Made by a program: the position numbers and the translations under genes. The notes below the pieces were generated by a model. It made no database searches, was not told where the DNA came from, and saw nothing but the letters and a program-made list of their open reading frames with translations. Of a stretch of 64,000 nucleotides of DNA, positions 7,892-16,226 are shown one piece after another; position 1 is the first letter of the stretch, and every line of letters starts with the position of its first letter. The stretch is from Amycolatopsis acidicola (lineage in GTDB: Bacteria; Actinomycetota; Actinomycetes; Mycobacteriales; Pseudonocardiaceae), in the NCBI RefSeq assembly GCF_007713735.2, contig NZ_VMNW02000011.1:1-64000 (forward strand). The letters run 5' to 3'.

Positions 7892-9197
7892 GTCGGCGCG
7901 TGAGCTGATCGGCTCGCTCTGTTCCGGTTTCAGCGAGTTCCCCGCGCCACCGTCGTCGTCCACTGTGGACGGACCGATCGGCTGGCCCGGTTACGACGAC
8001 GCCCGTGAGCGGGCCGGAAAGCGCACCGGGGAAGAGGAATCCGTGCTGTGCGGCGTCGGCAAGGTCGGCGACGTCGAGGCCACGCTGATCGCGTTCGAGT
8101 TCGGTTTCCTCGGCGGTTCGCTGGGCAGGCGCACCGGCGACCGGCTGGAAGCGGCGTTCACCCGTGCTCGCGAATCGGGCACGCCGGTGGTGTCGCTGAT
8201 CGCGACCGGTGGCAGCCGGATGCAGGAGGGCATGGCGGCGCTGACCCAGTTGCAGCGCATCGCCGCTGCGGCCGCGGCGACGAGGGCAGCCGGGATTCCG
8301 CTGATCTCGGTGCTGCGGAACCCGACCACCGGCGGCGGATGGGCGACGCTCGGCGCGGGCGCGGACGTCACGCTCGCGCTGCCCGGCGCGCAGGTGGGTT
8401 TCGCGGGGTCGCGGGTGCGGCCGGAGGGCGACGCCTCGGCTTACACCGCGGAGTCGCAGTTCGCGAGCGGACAGGTCGATGCGGTCATCGGTCGTGAGAC
8501 GTTGGACGTCCAACTGGCTCGGTGGCTCATCCTCTTGACCAGCGCGGACGGTCAGCCCGCGGAGCCGCCGTCTTCCTTGGGCGCTCAGGCTTTGCCCGAA
8601 ACGGGATGGGACGCGGTCCAGGCTGCGCGGGCGCCGGGGCGGCCGCACGCGGAGGCGTATCTCGACGCGTACTTCGACTGGCGCGAGGACATCAGCGGCG
8701 ATCGTTGCGGGGGCGTGGACGAGGGCGTGAAATGCGGCTTCGGGCTTCGCGGCGGTGTCACGGTGGCCTACGCGGCGCAGTGCGGCACGGCGACGCTGCC
8801 ATCGGGATTCCGTACGGCCGCAAGGCTTGTCCGGCTCGCGGACCGGCTCGGCATCCCGGTGCTGACGTTGGTCGACACCCCCGGCGCGGCGAACGACGCG
8901 GCGGCGGAACGTTCCGGGGTGGGCACGTCGATCTCGGAGGTGTTCGCCGCCGTCGCGAGCGCGTCGGTGCCCGTGACGACGCTGGTAATCGGCGAGGGCG
9001 GCTCAGGCGGCGCGCTCGCCTTCGCCGCTCCCGGGCGGACCTGGGTTACGCCCGACAGCTACTTCTCCGTCACGTCCCCGGAAGCGGCGGCCGCGATCCT
9101 CAAACGCCCGGCCGGAGACATCCCAGCCACCGCGAACCAGCTGCGGCTACGCCCGCAGGACTTGATCGAACTCGGCATCGCACGGGCGATCGTCTAG
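7884..9197 (+). CDS. Fused two-domain carboxyltransferase-like protein (acetyl-CoA carboxylase beta/alpha type)
   Basis: 437 residues, ATG at 7884 inside the end of matB. The N-terminal half is AccD/crotonase-like (GGSLGRRTGDRLEAAFTRA, then SLIATGGSRMQEGM and NPTTGGGWATLGA). The C-terminal half is AccA-like (LTLVDTPGAANDAAAER, then IGEGGSGGALAF). No Cys4 zinc ribbon, as found in AccD, is visible. The single chain therefore joins both halves of a carboxyltransferase. Overlap with matB ties it to malonate/malonyl-CoA. It might act as a malonyl-CoA (de)carboxylase component, like the MdcD/MdcE pair of malonate decarboxylase. No biotin carboxylase or carrier gene is nearby. The exact reaction is unknown. 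Confidence 0.75.
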   Translation: MGESARELIGSLCSGFSEFPAPPSSSTVDGPIGWPGYDDARERAGKRTGEEESVLCGVGKVGDVEATLIAFEFGFLGGSLGRRTGDRLEAAFTRARESGTPVVSLIATGGSRMQEGMAALTQLQRIAAAAAATRAAGIPLISVLRNPTTGGGWATLGAGADVTLALPGAQVGFAGSRVRPEGDASAYTAESQFASGQVDAVIGRETLDVQLARWLILLTSADGQPAEPPSSLGAQALPETGWDAVQAARAPGRPHAEAYLDAYFDWREDISGDRCGGVDEGVKCGFGLRGGVTVAYAAQCGTATLPSGFRTAARLVRLADRLGIPVLTLVDTPGAANDAAAERSGVGTSISEVFAAVASASVPVTTLVIGEGGSGGALAFAAPGRTWVTPDSYFSVTSPEAAAAILKRPAGDIPATANQLRLRPQDLIELGIARAIV

Positions 9198-9211
9198 GGG
9201 CGCAGCAGAGC

Positions 9212-10210
9212 CTAAGGGTGCAAGAGGATCTTGCCCGTCGGCACGGTCGGGTCGGCCGGGGTGGTTAGTGCTTGCGCCGCCTCGTCGAGTGGGAATTCGT
9301 GTGTGACAAGGGGAAGCGGGTCCAGCAGGCCGTTGGTGAAGGCGCGCACGGCATGCGACCAGGCACGAGACGGCGCCCCGAAAACGGTGTGCACGGTGAC
9401 GGCCGAAGCGACGAGGTCCGCGGGCGCGATCGGGTCGGTCTCCGTGCCGGCGAGCCCGGTAAGCACAGTCCGCCCGCCGCGCTTGGTCAGGCGGATCGCG
9501 CTGCTCCCCGAGCCTGGCGCGCCCGCCGCCTCGACGACCACGTCGAATGGCTCCAGCTTTTCGTCCGGCGAGTGTGTCTCCGCGCCGAACCGCCGCGCCA
9601 GCTCCGCTCGGTCCGTGCGCGGGTCGACCACCGCCAGCTCACCCGGGCTGCTCGCGGCCAGCAGCTGCACGGCGAGCATGCCCAGCGTGCCCCCGCCGAC
9701 CACCGCCACACGCTCCCCCGGCACCACGTTCGCCTTCAGCACCGCCGCGGCCATGCACGCCGCCGGTTCGAGGAGCGCGGCGGCTTTCAGATCCGCGCTG
9801 TCGGGCAGTTCATGCAGCAGCCGTGCGGGTAGCCGCAGCTCGTCCGCCCACGCGCCGGGCTGGGTGAAACCCGTTTCGTCGTAAGCGGCTTCGCACAGAT
9901 TCGTGTCCCCGCGCCGACACGCCACGCACCGGCCGCAGTTGCGGAACCCTTCCCCCACAACCTTTTTCCCCAGCAACTCGGGATCGGTGCCAGGGCCCAG
10001 CTCGACCACCGTGCCCGACCATTCGTGCCCGGGCACGACCGGATACCGCACATACCCCTCGGCGCGGGTACCCGCGAACAGTTCGCGATCCGACCCGCAG
10101 ATCCCGGACCACGCCACGCGCACCACCGCTTCGCCGTGCGCCGGCAGCTGCGGCTGCGCCGGAACCACGCGCAGCGACTCGGGCTGGTCGATCGACACCG
10201 CGCGGCTCAT
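9212..10210 (-). CDS. Zinc-dependent alcohol dehydrogenase (MDR family)
   Basis: 332 residues from the ATG at 10210, preceded by GGGAGG. The catalytic-zinc site is SGICGSDRE with GHEWSG. The structural-zinc loop CGRCVACRRGDTNLC has all four Cys. The Rossmann motif is VVGGGTLGMLAVQLL with an Asp ending the second strand (VVDPRTDR), favouring NAD. It stands alone on the minus strand, converging with the carboxyltransferase gene. The substrate cannot be told from sequence. The next gene on that strand, tsaE, is separated by 50 bases. Confidence 0.82.
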   Translation of the reverse strand: MSRAVSIDQPESLRVVPAQPQLPAHGEAVVRVAWSGICGSDRELFAGTRAEGYVRYPVVPGHEWSGTVVELGPGTDPELLGKKVVGEGFRNCGRCVACRRGDTNLCEAAYDETGFTQPGAWADELRLPARLLHELPDSADLKAAALLEPAACMAAAVLKANVVPGERVAVVGGGTLGMLAVQLLAASSPGELAVVDPRTDRAELARRFGAETHSPDEKLEPFDVVVEAAGAPGSGSSAIRLTKRGGRTVLTGLAGTETDPIAPADLVASAVTVHTVFGAPSRAWSHAVRAFTNGLLDPLPLVTHEFPLDEAAQALTTPADPTVPTGKILLHP

Positions 10211-10260
10211 CGCGCCTCCCTGTCCGAGATTTCGGCACCTGTCCGAAACCCTAGACCGGG

Positions 10261-10737
10261 TCAGTGGGCGAGGGACAGCTCCGCCAGCCGGGACTCCCAG
10301 GCTCCGTGCGGCTCCAGCTCGGCCACGCGCACGTCGTCGGGCCTGCGGTCGAGGCGGACGACGAGGTAGTCCTCGGACAGCCGTTCCGCCGAGCCCTCGC
10401 CCCACTCCACGACCACGGCCGACGCCTCGAGGTCGGTGTCCAGGTCGAGGTCGTCCAGCTGCGCCAGGTCACCGCCGAGCCGGTACGCGTCCACGTGCAC
10501 CAGCGGCACGCCCCGATCGCCTGCCGGGTGCACCCGCGCGAGCACGAACGTGGGCGACGAGACCCGGCCCAGCACGCCGAGCCCTGCCGCGATTCCCCTG
10601 GTCAACACCGTCTTTCCGGCACCGAGCGGGCCCGCGAGCAGCACCAGGTCCCCGGCGCGCAGCACCGCGCCCAGCGACTCGCCGAACCGCACCGTGTCCT
10701 CGGCCGTGGTCAGTTCCCAGCTCACCGGTTCAGCCAC
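10261..10737 (-). CDS. tsaE: tRNA threonylcarbamoyladenosine biosynthesis ATPase TsaE
   Basis: 158 residues from a GTG at 10737; an in-frame ATG at 10782 would add 15 residues and overlap the upstream gene by 61 bases. The protein has WELTTAEDTVRFG, the Walker A motif GPLGAGKTVLTRGIA, SSPTFVLARVH and VHVDAYRLGG, all standard for TsaE. It hydrolyses ATP to reset the TsaBD complex. The GTG lies in the end of the hydrolase gene (16-base overlap), showing coupling to the alr-hydrolase-tsaE unit. Confidence 0.93.
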   Translation of the reverse strand: MAEPVSWELTTAEDTVRFGESLGAVLRAGDLVLLAGPLGAGKTVLTRGIAAGLGVLGRVSSPTFVLARVHPAGDRGVPLVHVDAYRLGGDLAQLDDLDLDTDLEASAVVVEWGEGSAERLSEDYLVVRLDRRPDDVRVAELEPHGAWESRLAELSLAH

Positions 10738-11819
10738 CGCCAGATCCGTCGGGATGAACTCATGGTGTCCACTCCAGCACATCGCTGCACCAGGTCGATC
10801 AGGTGGCCGTTCACCAGTTCGGGCTGTTCCAGCTGCACCATGTGCCCCGCGCCGCGCACCCGCGCCAGCTCGGCGTCCGGCAGCTCCGCGGCGATCCGCT
10901 CGGTGTGGGTGTACGGGGTCAGCCTGTCCGCGTCACCGCCGATCACCAGCACATGCGCGTGCTTCAACCCGGCCAGCGCGGCATACCTGTTGTGGCTGCC
11001 CAGCGTGTCGATGAAGTCGACGAGGCCGCGCACCGGCGTGACCGCGAGCATCTCCAGCAGGAAGTCGACCACCTTCGGCGGCACGTCGCGCGAGCCGAAA
11101 GCCAGGCGCCGCACGGCAGGCCGGGTGAGCTGACCGCCCGTGGCACGCACGAACTCCACCAGCCCGGGCTGCCAGCCGGCCAGGCCGCCGACGCCACGCG
11201 TGAGCGGGTTGTACTTCGACAGGAGCCCGCGCGGCAAACCCTTGGCGCCGACCTCGCCCGCGGCCGTGGCGATGAGCGCCACCCCGGCGATGCGTTCGGC
11301 GAACAGCTCCGGGTTCTGCTGGGCCAGCTCCATGATCACCATGCCGCCCATCGAGTGTCCGATGAGGACGATCGGGCCCTGCGGGGCGACCGCGCGCAGT
11401 ACCGCGTCCAGGTCGCGGGCGAGCTGCTCGATGGTGCTGGTTTTCTCTTTCGCCGCACCGGAAAGCCCGTGGCCGCGATGGTCGTAGTACACCTGCCGGA
11501 CCCGTGGCAGCGTCAGCGAGGACAGCGCTCCGCGCTGGAAGTACCAGCTGCGCTGGGAAAGCGCGAAGCCGTGTACCCCGACCACGGTCAGCTCGGCCTT
11601 GCCCTCCTCCGGCTCGATTTCCGACACCGCGAGCGGGGTGCCGTCGTCGGCCGCGACCGTGAAGGTGCGGTCCGCGTCCAGCTCGCCCAGGTGCTCGTCG
11701 GCGAGGCTCTCGCTGAGCTTGCGCTGCTGCGCGGTGACCGCGATGGTGGCGGCGGCCGTGCCGGTGATGAGCGCCGCCGCACCACCGACAACGGTGAGCA
11801 GCCGCCGCGACGCCATCAT
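10722..11819 (-). CDS. Membrane-anchored alpha/beta hydrolase
   Basis: 365 residues. The ATG at 11819 shares one base with the alr stop, and GGGGAGG lies upstream. An N-terminal hydrophobic segment (residues about 6-28) suggests a membrane anchor or signal. The hydrolase core shows HGFALSQRSW (oxyanion region), YYDHRGHGLSG, the nucleophile elbow GHSMGGM, GGDADRLTPY (acid) and GAGHMVQLEQP (His). Homologues occupy the same place between alr and tsaE in many actinobacteria. The substrate is unknown; an esterase or lipase role is plausible. Confidence 0.85.
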   Translation of the reverse strand: MMASRRLLTVVGGAAALITGTAAATIAVTAQQRKLSESLADEHLGELDADRTFTVAADDGTPLAVSEIEPEEGKAELTVVGVHGFALSQRSWYFQRGALSSLTLPRVRQVYYDHRGHGLSGAAKEKTSTIEQLARDLDAVLRAVAPQGPIVLIGHSMGGMVIMELAQQNPELFAERIAGVALIATAAGEVGAKGLPRGLLSKYNPLTRGVGGLAGWQPGLVEFVRATGGQLTRPAVRRLAFGSRDVPPKVVDFLLEMLAVTPVRGLVDFIDTLGSHNRYAALAGLKHAHVLVIGGDADRLTPYTHTERIAAELPDAELARVRGAGHMVQLEQPELVNGHLIDLVQRCAGVDTMSSSRRIWRWLNR

Positions 11820-12940
11820 CACGCCTCCCCCACATACCGGCGCCGCACCCGCGGCCGGTACATACCGGTGACGATCTCGTAGTCGATGGTTCCTATGGTG
11901 TCCGCCCACTCCCGGGCCGTCGGCTCCCCTTGGCGACCCGCGCCGAAGAGGATCACCTCGTCGCCGACCGCCGGTTCGTCGTCCCCGCAGTCGACCACCA
12001 GCTGGTCCATGCACACCCGGCCCGCGATCGGCCGCCGCTGTCCGCCCAGCCACACGTCCATCCGTCCGGACAGCGTGCGCGGCACGCCATCGGCGTAACC
12101 CGCGGGCACGAGCGCCAGGTTCGTGGGGCGCTCCGCCGTCCACGTGTGTCCATAAGAGACAGACTCGCCGGCGTCGATCCGTTTGGTCAGCACGACGGAG
12201 GACCGGAAGGTCATCGCCGGGCGCAGATCTTCCTGCTGTTGCACGGGATTGAGCCCGTACATCGCGATACCCGGCCGGACGACGTCGAAGTGCAGATCGG
12301 GCCTGGTGAGCGTGGCGGCGGAGTTCGCGAGGTGCCGCAACGGGTTCAGCCCGGCTTCGCGCGCTATCTCGTACGCAGCTTGGAAACGCTTCGCCTGCGC
12401 GTCGATCGACGGATGCCCCGGCTCGTCCGCGCAGGCCAAATGCGACCAGACCGCGACCACCTCGACTCCCGGCTCGGCGGCGGCCGCCTTGACCAGCGCG
12501 GGCCACGCGTATGCCGGGCACCCGTTGCGGGACAGCCCGGTGTCGATCTTCAGGTGCACCCGCGCCGTGGCGCCGGCCCGCTGCGCTGCCTCGGCGATCC
12601 GCCCCAGCTCCCTGGCGGAACTCGCCGAGACATCCACGCCCGCCTCGATCCCGGGCGCGAAGTCCACATCGGGCAGATCGAGCCAGCTGAACAAACGCGC
12701 GGTGACCCCGGCCTCACGAAGGGCCAGCGCCTCGGCGAGCGAGCACGCGCCGAGCCAGGTCGCCCCCGCTTCGACCGCGGCCTTGGCCACCGGGAGGGCG
12801 CCGTGGCCGTAGCCGTCGGCCTTGACCACGGCCATCGTCGCAGCACCGGACGCGGCTGCCCGCGACGCGAGCAACCGCAGGTTGTGCCTGATGGCGGCGA
12901 GGTCGATGACGATCTCGGCGCGGGCGGAATCGGGGTTCAT
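11819..12940 (-). CDS. alr: Alanine racemase (PLP-dependent)
   Basis: About 373 residues from the ATG at 12940; an in-frame GTG at 12958 would add six residues. The PLP lysine is in MAVVKADGYGHG. The opposing catalytic Tyr is in VSYGHTW. The substrate-binding region IDTGLSRNGC and the C-terminal VCMDQLVVDCG motif are intact. It interconverts L- and D-alanine for peptidoglycan. The gene starts a coupled unit alr-hydrolase-tsaE. In this window the gene directly upstream is xylB of the polyol operon, an unusual neighbour. Confidence 0.95.
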   Translation of the reverse strand: MNPDSARAEIVIDLAAIRHNLRLLASRAAASGAATMAVVKADGYGHGALPVAKAAVEAGATWLGACSLAEALALREAGVTARLFSWLDLPDVDFAPGIEAGVDVSASSARELGRIAEAAQRAGATARVHLKIDTGLSRNGCPAYAWPALVKAAAAEPGVEVVAVWSHLACADEPGHPSIDAQAKRFQAAYEIAREAGLNPLRHLANSAATLTRPDLHFDVVRPGIAMYGLNPVQQQEDLRPAMTFRSSVVLTKRIDAGESVSYGHTWTAERPTNLALVPAGYADGVPRTLSGRMDVWLGGQRRPIAGRVCMDQLVVDCGDDEPAVGDEVILFGAGRQGEPTAREWADTIGTIDYEIVTGMYRPRVRRRYVGEA

Positions 12941-12966
12941 CGACCCCGATTTTCCCACAGCGGGGT

Positions 12967-14373
12967 TCAGCCGTTCCCGCCCGGCACGCCGTGCAGCAGC
13001 GCACGCACGTCGAGATGCCGCTGTCGCAGCTCGTTCCCGGCCGCGCTGTCACCCTCCGGAAGCTCGAGGCTACCGTTCGCGGACCACACCGGCGGCTCCG
13101 GAGTTCCGGCCAGCGCCCACGCGGCCTGCCGGGCCGCGCCGAGCGCGACGTGCTCGGCGGGCTCAGGCACCACCACGGGCAAGCCGAACACCGTCGACGC
13201 CGCTTCGCGGACGGCCTCGGACTGCGCCGCCCCGCCGATGAGCAACACCCGCCGCGCCGTGATTCCCTGCGCCTGCACGGCATCCAGTCCCGCGGCGAGC
13301 CCGCAGAGCATCCCCTCGACAGCCGCGCGGGCCATGTTCTCCGGGGTCATGTTCGCGCGCCGCATCCCGTGCAGCGAGCCCGCCGCGTCCGGCAGGTTCG
13401 GTGTGCGCTCGCCATCGAGGTAGGGCAGGAACGTCAGCCCACCCGCGCCCGCTTTCGCTTGCCGTGCAAGGGAATCCAGCCCCGCGAGATCGACGCCGAG
13501 CATGGCCGCCGTCGCGGTGAGCACCCGTGCGGCGTTCAGCGTGCAGGCCAGCGGCAGGAAGCGTCCGGTGGCGTCGGCGAACCCGGCGACCGTGCCCGTC
13601 GGGTCGTTCGGCGCCGTCTCCGACACGCCGAAGACCGTGCCGCTCGTGCCGAGTGACACCACGACGTCCCCTTTGGACAGTCCCAATGCCAGCGCCGCGG
13701 CCATGTTGTCGCCGGTGCCCGCCGAGACGAGCATCCCGCCGGACGTCTGCCCTGCCGCCTCCGCCGGGCCGAGCACGCGCGGAAGTTCAGGCGTACGACC
13801 GAAAGCGCGGGAGAGGATGTCTTCGCGGTACTTGTTTTCCGCCGGGGAGAAGTAACCGGTGCCGGAGGCGTCACCGCGGTCGGTGACCGGCTCGCCGCCC
13901 AGCAGCCGCCACGTCAGCCAGTCGTGCGGGAGCAGCACGCGCGTCACCCGCTTCGCCAACTCCGGCTCGTGCTCGGCCATCCAGCGCAGCTTGGTCACCG
14001 TCAGGCTCGCCACCGGCACCGAGCCGACGGCCTTCGCCCACGCGGCAGGCCCGCCCAGCTCCTCGATCAGCTCCTCGGCCGCGCGCCCGGACCGGGTGTC
14101 GTTCCACAGCAACGCCGGGCGCACGACTTCCCCGGCTTCGTCGAGGGTGATCATGCCGTGCTGCTGGCCGCCGATGCCGATCGCGCGCACGCCCTCCAGC
14201 AGCCCGTCCGACGCTTCGGTGAACGCCGACCACCAGACGTCCGGGTCGACCTCGGTGGTGTCGGGGTGCGCGGCCCGCCCGGTGCGCACCACCGCCCCGG
14301 TTTCCGCGTCGCAGACCACGATCTTCGTCGACTGGGTGGACGAGTCCACACCCGCGACCAACGGCGCTGTCAT
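12967..14373 (-). CDS. xylB: Xylulokinase (FGGY carbohydrate kinase)
   Basis: 468 residues. It begins [16 protein letters not shown] and has the substrate-binding [22 protein letters not shown], the catalytic-Asp region [11 protein letters not shown] and the ATP-site stretches [14 protein letters not shown] and [17 protein letters not shown]. All are typical of D-xylulokinase. Its ATG overlaps the DeoR stop by four bases. With the dehydrogenase two genes upstream it would convert a polyol through xylulose to xylulose 5-phosphate for the pentose phosphate pathway. Other FGGY sugars cannot be excluded. Confidence 0.86.
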   Translation of the reverse strand: MTAPLVAGVDSSTQSTKIVVCDAETGAVVRTGRAAHPDTTEVDPDVWWSAFTEASDGLLEGVRAIGIGGQQHGMITLDEAGEVVRPALLWNDTRSGRAAEELIEELGGPAAWAKAVGSVPVASLTVTKLRWMAEHEPELAKRVTRVLLPHDWLTWRLLGGEPVTDRGDASGTGYFSPAENKYREDILSRAFGRTPELPRVLGPAEAAGQTSGGMLVSAGTGDNMAAALALGLSKGDVVVSLGTSGTVFGVSETAPNDPTGTVAGFADATGRFLPLACTLNAARVLTATAAMLGVDLAGLDSLARQAKAGAGGLTFLPYLDGERTPNLPDAAGSLHGMRRANMTPENMARAAVEGMLCGLAAGLDAVQAQGITARRVLLIGGAAQSEAVREAASTVFGLPVVVPEPAEHVALGAARQAAWALAGTPEPPVWSANGSLELPEGDSAAGNELRQRHLDVRALLHGVPGGNG

Positions 14374-15155
14374 AGTTCCTCCGCTTTCGTGTCCACGACT
14401 TCCACCTCGGTGCCGGTCTCGCGCAGTGCGGCGAGTTCGTCCGCCGGGATGCCGTCGTCGGTGATCACCAGGTCGTACACGCCGGCGTCGCCGTAGGCGT
14501 GCGTGGCCGTCTTGCCGAACTTCGAGTGGTCCACGACGAGTACGTTGCGCTCGGCCACGGCCAGCGCGGCGAGCTTCAACTCCGCGTACTCGCGGACCGG
14601 GTGGTAGAGGCAGCCCGCGGCGATCGCGGTGGCCGAGACGAACCCGACCTCGGCCCGCGTCCGGCGGAGCGCTGCGAGGGTGTCCGGGCCGATGCACGAG
14701 TCGAACTCGGTGTACCGGCCGCCGAGCAGGTGGATCTCCGCGCCCTCGCGGGCACCGAGGATGCGGGCGACCTCCAGCGAGTTCGTGACCGCGACGACGT
14801 CGGGCATCAAGCGCGCCAAGGGAAACAGGGTGGTCGAATCGTCAAGGAACACCGTCTGCCCCTGCCGCACCTGCTTCGCCGCGGCCGCGCCGAGCGCCTC
14901 CTTGCAGGCGACGTTCAGCGTTTCGCGGAACCGTTTGGCCGTCTCGATGGTCAACGCCGGATAGGCCGCGACACGGCCGCGGAACTTGCGCAGCAGCCGC
15001 CGCTCGGCCAGGTCGTCGAGATCGCGGTGCATCGTCATGAGGCTGACGCCGAAGGTCTCGGTGAGCCGGTCGATCCGCACCTCGCCGTGGTCGATCACGT
15101 GCCGCAGCACGTTCTGCCGGCGCTGCTCCACCTCGGCGTCGGAGGGTCTAGCCAT
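14370..15155 (-). CDS. DeoR-family transcriptional regulator
   Basis: 261 residues with an N-terminal helix-turn-helix ([26 protein letters not shown]) and a DeoRC effector domain. The phosphosugar-binding signs are [15 protein letters not shown] and VDHSKFGK. The gene lies between the dehydrogenase (eight-base overlap) and xylB (four-base overlap), so it is likely the local repressor, answering to a phosphorylated sugar such as xylulose 5-phosphate. The candidate operator is at 16201-16222. Confidence 0.88.
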   Translation of the reverse strand: MARPSDAEVEQRRQNVLRHVIDHGEVRIDRLTETFGVSLMTMHRDLDDLAERRLLRKFRGRVAAYPALTIETAKRFRETLNVACKEALGAAAAKQVRQGQTVFLDDSTTLFPLARLMPDVVAVTNSLEVARILGAREGAEIHLLGGRYTEFDSCIGPDTLAALRRTRAEVGFVSATAIAAGCLYHPVREYAELKLAALAVAERNVLVVDHSKFGKTATHAYGDAGVYDLVITDDGIPADELAALRETGTEVEVVDTKAEEL

Positions 15156-16176
15156 GCCGCGGGACCACCACGGCCTTGATCACCGAGTCGTCGCGGGACG
15201 CGATGGTCAGCGCCTGCTCCACCTCGTCGAGGCCGAACCGGTGCGTCACCAGCCGGTCCAGATCCACCTCGCCGCCGGCGGCGAGCGCGATGGCGGTGGG
15301 CCAGATGTTGGCGTAGCGGAAGGTGCCGGTCACCTCGATTTCGGAGTTCTGCACGTGCGCCAGCGGCAGCGGGATCTCGTCCCCGCCCATGCCGACGAGT
15401 ACCGCCCGGCCCGCGCGGCCGAGCTTGCGAATCGCGCCGGAGGCGACCGCGGGCACGCCGGAGCACTCCAGCAGCACATCGGGCTCGAAAGCGCTTTCCG
15501 ACAGGCTTTCCCTTGACACGTCGAGGGTTCCGGTCGCGCCCAGCTCCCGCGCGACGGCGAGCCGACGGGCATTGACGTCGGTCACCAGCACTTCGCTCGC
15601 GCCGAACGCGCGCGCCGTCTGCGTGGCGACGAGGCCGATCGGCCCGGCGCCGGTGATCAGCACCCGGCTGCCCGGGGCCACCCGCGCCTTCCGGTTCGCC
15701 CACACGCCCACGGACAGTGGTTCGAGCAGTCCCGCGGCCTCGTCGCTCAAGGCGTCCGGGATCGGGTGCGCGAAATCCTCACGCAGCGCGACGTACTCGC
15801 AGAAAGCCCCGTCGATCGGCGGAGTGCCGAAGAAGCGCATCTCCGGGCACAGGTTGTAGCGGCCGGCCTTGCACTGCGCGCACCGCGAACACGACACTCC
15901 CGGCTCCAGCGCCACCCGCTGCCCGGCCTCGTGCAGCCGTGCCCGGCTGCCGTTCGCGACGACGACGCCGCTCGGCTCGTGCCCGAGCACCAGCGGCTGC
16001 TTCACGACGAAGTCACCGATGCGGCCGTGCTCGTAGTAGTGCACGTCGGAGCCGCAGGCGCCGACCGCGGTGACGCGGACGAGCACCTCGTCCGGCCCTG
16101 GCTCCGGCACCGGCCTCGTCTCCGTGCGCACGTCGTGCACGCCGTACAACACCGAGACCTTCATGCCGTCGCTCAC
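15148..16176 (-). CDS. Sorbitol/xylitol-type zinc dehydrogenase
   Basis: 342 residues from GTG at 16176, with AAGGAG upstream; ATG four codons in is the alternative. The catalytic zinc site is VGACGSDVHYYEHGRIG with GHEPSG. The structural zinc loop CSRCAQCKAGRYNLC is complete, followed by FFGTPPIDGAFCEYV. This is characteristic of the sorbitol dehydrogenase branch. ITGAGPIGLVATQTA and VTDVNARRL (Asp) suggest NAD. It is first in the dehydrogenase-DeoR-xylulokinase operon, so xylitol, D-arabinitol or sorbitol is the likely substrate. No transporter gene is adjacent. Confidence 0.87.
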   Translation of the reverse strand: MSDGMKVSVLYGVHDVRTETRPVPEPGPDEVLVRVTAVGACGSDVHYYEHGRIGDFVVKQPLVLGHEPSGVVVANGSRARLHEAGQRVALEPGVSCSRCAQCKAGRYNLCPEMRFFGTPPIDGAFCEYVALREDFAHPIPDALSDEAAGLLEPLSVGVWANRKARVAPGSRVLITGAGPIGLVATQTARAFGASEVLVTDVNARRLAVARELGATGTLDVSRESLSESAFEPDVLLECSGVPAVASGAIRKLGRAGRAVLVGMGGDEIPLPLAHVQNSEIEVTGTFRYANIWPTAIALAAGGEVDLDRLVTHRFGLDEVEQALTIASRDDSVIKAVVVPRHG

Positions 16177-16200
16177 CGCTCCTTCCTACCAAACGAGGAG

Positions 16201-16222
16201 CGGATTGTTAACACAAAATCCG
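16201..16222. promoter_or_regulatory. Inverted-repeat operator upstream of the polyol operon
   Basis: CGGATT (16201-16206) and AATCCG (16217-16222) are perfect arms around ten bases. The core also has TTGT/ACAA symmetry. The site lies 24-46 bases before the dehydrogenase start, where a DeoR repressor would act. Inferred. Confidence 0.4.
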
Positions 16223-16226
16223 GTAA

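Noticed and set aside
12152..12162. ATAAGAGACAG, matching part of the Tn5 mosaic end used in sequencing libraries
   Set aside because: On the minus strand it encodes the conserved alanine racemase motif VSYGHTW in an unbroken gene, so it is native sequence, not adapter.
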